A stretch of DNA of 7,048 nucleotides. It comes from Anaerobacillus sp. (GTDB lineage: Bacteria; Bacillota; Bacilli; Bacillales_H; Anaerobacillaceae). The DNA lies in the NCBI GenBank assembly GCA_007120055.1, contig SKOL01000612.1, positions 1 to 7,048 on the forward strand. Reading direction: 5' to 3'. A program made the position numbers and the translations under genes. This document shows, one piece after another, positions 5,206 to 7,048 of this stretch (within the stretch, counting starts at the first letter, position 1; the number at the start of each line of letters is the position of its first letter). The notes under the pieces are model-generated. The model was not told where the DNA came from, searched no databases, and saw only the letters and a list, made by a program, of their open reading frames with translations.

Positions 5206-5255
5206 TTTGGGCTGTCCCAAATAAGTATTAGAGGCAAATGAAAGTCAGAGGCAAA
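5206..5255 (+). promoter_or_regulatory. Hairpin and direct repeats in the selA leader
   Basis: Just after the predicted transcription start, TTTGGG (5206-5211) and CCCAAA (5216-5221) form a perfect inverted repeat around CTGT. Then AGAGGCAAA occurs twice (5230-5238 and 5247-5255), 17 bases apart. Position suggests an operator or a 5' mRNA hairpin, but nothing identifies a binding protein. There is no T run, so it is not a simple terminator. Confidence 0.4.
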
Positions 5256-5321
5256 ATTAATCTATTTGTTGGTTCTGATACTACGGAACAGCATCACTTT
5301 TAGATTTATGGGGAGTGGAAG

Positions 5322-6734
5322 ATGAAACATTATTTACGTGAATTACCGGCTATACATATTTTAAAAAATGATCCGCGCTTTATGCAGTTTACCAAGGATT
5401 TTGATTTGTCAGAGTTAGAGCTGACTCAAATGTTGCAAAATGAAATTGATGAACTTAGAAACGAAATCCTTAGCGAACGTTTACAGATAAATGCATCACC
5501 GACAAAAACCACGTTTATCGAAATCGTATTTACCAATGTTGTACAAAAATTAAAGAACTATGAACCGTACTATTTAAGGCGGGTTATTAATGGCACAGGG
5601 ACGATCTTACATACTAATTTAGGTAGGGCAAAGTTAAGTGATAAGGCAATCGAGCGAGTCGTTCAAGTCGCACATAATTATTCTAATTTAGAGTTTCGAA
5701 TCGAAGAAGGAAAACGTGGCTCGAGACATGACATTATTGAAAACGTCATAAAGCGTATTACTGGTGCCGAAGCAGCGATGGTCGTTAACAATAATGCTGC
5801 AGCTGTGTATTTAATTTTACGTGCATTAGCTAATGAAAAAGAAGTTATCGTTTCACGTGGACAACTCGTCGAAATTGGCGGGTCTTTTCGGGTATCTTCG
5901 ATTATGGCAGAAAGTGGAGCAAAGCTTGTCGAGGTTGGTACGACAAATAAAACCCACAACTATGATTATGACAATGCCATCACTGAGGATACGGCAATGA
6001 TATTAAAAGTGCATACGAGTAACTTTAAGACAGTTGGCTTCACAGCTTCTGTCGAGACTGAAGAGCTGGTAGAAATTAAAAATAATCATGAAGATGTTAT
6101 TTTTTACGAAGACTTGGGCAGTGGAGCTTTATTTGATTTCACACAACATGGTGTAGGGGACGAGCCGATTGTTTCTAAAGTGTTAAATATGGGGGTTGAT
6201 GTTGTTTCCTTTAGTGGAGACAAGCTTCTTGGTGGGCCGCAGGCAGGGATAATCGCAGGAAAAAAAGAGATCATCCAAAGACTGAAGAAACATCAATTAG
6301 CCCGAGTTCTTCGTGTCGATAAAATGACGCTTGCGGCACTTGAAGGAACGTTAAAATCATATGAAGATGAGACATCTCAAAAAGAGGTACCTACAGTACG
6401 AGATATTTTAGCAACAACATCTGATATCGAATTAAAAGCACAACAGTTCATCGATAAAGTTGAAGATGAATGTACTAGCTATTCATGCAAGTTGTTGGAT
6501 GAAGTATCTCAAATTGGCGGTGGAACGATGCCGACAGAGGAAATTCCTACGAAAGCTGTAGCGTTGACTTCAAGTAAATTGTCGGTTAATCAGCTCTCAG
6601 AAAAATTAAGGCTTTATAAGCCAGCAATTATTTCGCGAAGAAAAGATGATCACGTATTATTAGACTTTCGAACGATTACAGATGAGGAGCTAGTCATTAT
6701 AGTAGAAGCATTAAAAAATATTGAAAGTGATTGA
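5322..6734 (+). CDS. selA: L-seryl-tRNA(Sec) selenium transferase
   Basis: SelA is the PLP-dependent, decameric enzyme that converts seryl-tRNA(Sec) to selenocysteyl-tRNA(Sec) with selenophosphate from SelD. The 470-residue product has the usual family length. An N-terminal tRNA-binding region (LRELPAIHILKND) is followed by the conserved RRVINGTGTILHTNLGRA, the glycine/arginine loop EEGKRGSRH, GAEAAMVVNNNAAAVYL, and the PLP site SFSGDKLLGGPQAG with K301 as the expected Schiff-base lysine. C-terminal RRKDDHVLLDFRTI also fits. ATG 5322 is preceded by GGGGAGTGG, a good ribosome site. The gene stands alone, with its own promoter and terminator; it is not next to selB as in the common selAB arrangement. 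A related archaeal-type or SelA-like PLP protein is unlikely given the motifs and the neighbours. Confidence 0.97.
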   Translation: MKHYLRELPAIHILKNDPRFMQFTKDFDLSELELTQMLQNEIDELRNEILSERLQINASPTKTTFIEIVFTNVVQKLKNYEPYYLRRVINGTGTILHTNLGRAKLSDKAIERVVQVAHNYSNLEFRIEEGKRGSRHDIIENVIKRITGAEAAMVVNNNAAAVYLILRALANEKEVIVSRGQLVEIGGSFRVSSIMAESGAKLVEVGTTNKTHNYDYDNAITEDTAMILKVHTSNFKTVGFTASVETEELVEIKNNHEDVIFYEDLGSGALFDFTQHGVGDEPIVSKVLNMGVDVVSFSGDKLLGGPQAGIIAGKKEIIQRLKKHQLARVLRVDKMTLAALEGTLKSYEDETSQKEVPTVRDILATTSDIELKAQQFIDKVEDECTSYSCKLLDEVSQIGGGTMPTEEIPTKAVALTSSKLSVNQLSEKLRLYKPAIISRRKDDHVLLDFRTITDEELVIIVEALKNIESD

Positions 6735-6796
6735 GCGGATAATTAGTTGTGATGACCGCTAATCGAAATTCACAAATGGTTGCGAGCACTAATTTT

Positions 6797-6838
6797 AAAC
6801 CGGGCACATGAAGTTTCTTATGCCCGGTTTCTTGTTTT
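6797..6838 (+). terminator. Rho-independent terminator after selA
   Basis: A perfect 10-bp GC-rich stem, AAACCGGGCA (6797-6806) with TGCCCGGTTT (6821-6830), has a 14-base loop and a T-rich tail (CTTGTTTT). It lies between selA and the convergent sspP gene and may stop both. Confidence 0.85.
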
Positions 6839-6852
6839 CGCAAAAAAATATT

Positions 6853-6990
6853 TTAACTTTCACCGTCAGTTTGGCCAACATGATTTTGTTTTTTTACTTT
6901 TTTCGAACCACTTAGCGGTTCTGGTTGACCTGGATTATGTCCTTTCGGGGAATTTTTACGTTGGTCTTTATACGTATTTTTTTCAGTCAT
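6853..6990 (-). CDS. sspP: Small acid-soluble spore protein P family
   Basis: This 45-residue protein starts at ATG 6990, six bases after GAGGAGG, and ends at TAA 6855-6853. It is very hydrophilic and basic and matches the SspP family from memory: [13 protein letters not shown], then [19 protein letters not shown] (about residues 15-33), which is almost the B. subtilis sequence, then a variable tail. B. subtilis SspP is 48 residues, so the length fits. SspP is a minor SASP of the spore core, made in the forespore late in sporulation; its precise role is minor or unknown. In B. subtilis sspO lies just upstream; here the window ends before that can be checked. It is convergent with selA and has no functional link to it. 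Confidence 0.88.
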   Translation of the reverse strand: MTEKNTYKDQRKNSPKGHNPGQPEPLSGSKKVKKQNHVGQTDGES

Positions 6991-7018
6991 GGGAATCCTC
7001 CTCAGATTTATTTGTAGC

Positions 7019-7045
7019 ATTAATGAATTTCATAATCCTCTATTT
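7019..7045 (-). promoter_or_regulatory. Weak candidate forespore (sigma-G-like) promoter of sspP
   Basis: On the minus strand AAATA (7045-7041) is separated by 15 bases from CATTAAT (7025-7019). This resembles the sigma-G pattern (ATA, 15 bases, CATnnTA) but differs in the last two -10 positions. If sspP is co-transcribed with an upstream gene, this may be chance. Confidence 0.2.
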
Positions 7046-7048
7046 CAG

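Noticed and set aside
4904..5321. tRNA-Sec (selC)
   Set aside because: No GGTTCGA-type T loop, no TCA anticodon arm and no long extra arm could be assembled on either strand in this or the other gaps.
5678..5959. Minus-strand open frame of 93 codons within selA
   Set aside because: It is antisense to the conserved core of selA and has no independent support.
7000..7033. Sixteen-codon frame on the minus strand overlapping the sspP start
   Set aside because: It is too short, has no ribosome site, and overlaps the sspP ribosome site; the upstream sequence needed to judge it is outside the window.

Overview
The window is an AT-rich stretch from a spore-forming member of the Bacillaceae that encodes selenocysteine (Sec). 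The spore-former assignment rests on an SspP-type small acid-soluble spore protein gene at the right edge. The base composition, strong AGGAGG-type ribosome sites and Bacillus-like proteins agree with it. An alkaliphilic or anaerobic Bacillus relative is a reasonable guess, but the sequence does not prove it.

Nearly every gene belongs to selenium metabolism. From the left: the C-terminal half of selB (Sec-specific elongation factor, cut by the window edge); a family-4 glycosyltransferase overlapping the selB end; a convergent pair of genes on the minus strand, a LysR-type regulator downstream of selD; then, divergent from selD, a short selenoprotein of the SelW/Rdx family; and about 1 kb further on, selA. 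Two genes carry in-frame UGA codons that must be read as Sec: selD (Sec17, start GTG at 3910) and the selW-like gene (Sec11 in a CMMU motif, 4013-4246). Each UGA is followed at the right distance by a candidate bacterial SECIS hairpin. A conventional gene caller would truncate the first and miss the second completely. tRNA-Sec (selC) was looked for and not found.

How the genes fit together: SelD makes selenophosphate; SelA uses it to convert seryl-tRNA-Sec to selenocysteyl-tRNA-Sec; SelB delivers that tRNA to UGA codons on mRNAs with a SECIS, including selD itself and the SelW-like redox protein. The glycosyltransferase resembles, motif by motif, the SenB selenosugar synthase family, which uses selenophosphate from a SelD-type enzyme. 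This suggests a second, undescribed outlet for selenophosphate: a selenosugar made beside the Sec machinery, with no selenoneine genes in view. The LysR protein is the likely local regulator, and the 102-bp selD/selW intergenic region with its interleaved promoters is its obvious candidate target.

The selW-to-selA interval (4247-5321) is accessory in character. It holds a terminator, three degenerate 52-bp tandem repeats, a 119-bp element with inverted termini, a 45-codon membrane-peptide gene with its own terminator, and a leader region with hairpins before selA. After selA come a strong terminator and the convergent sspP gene.
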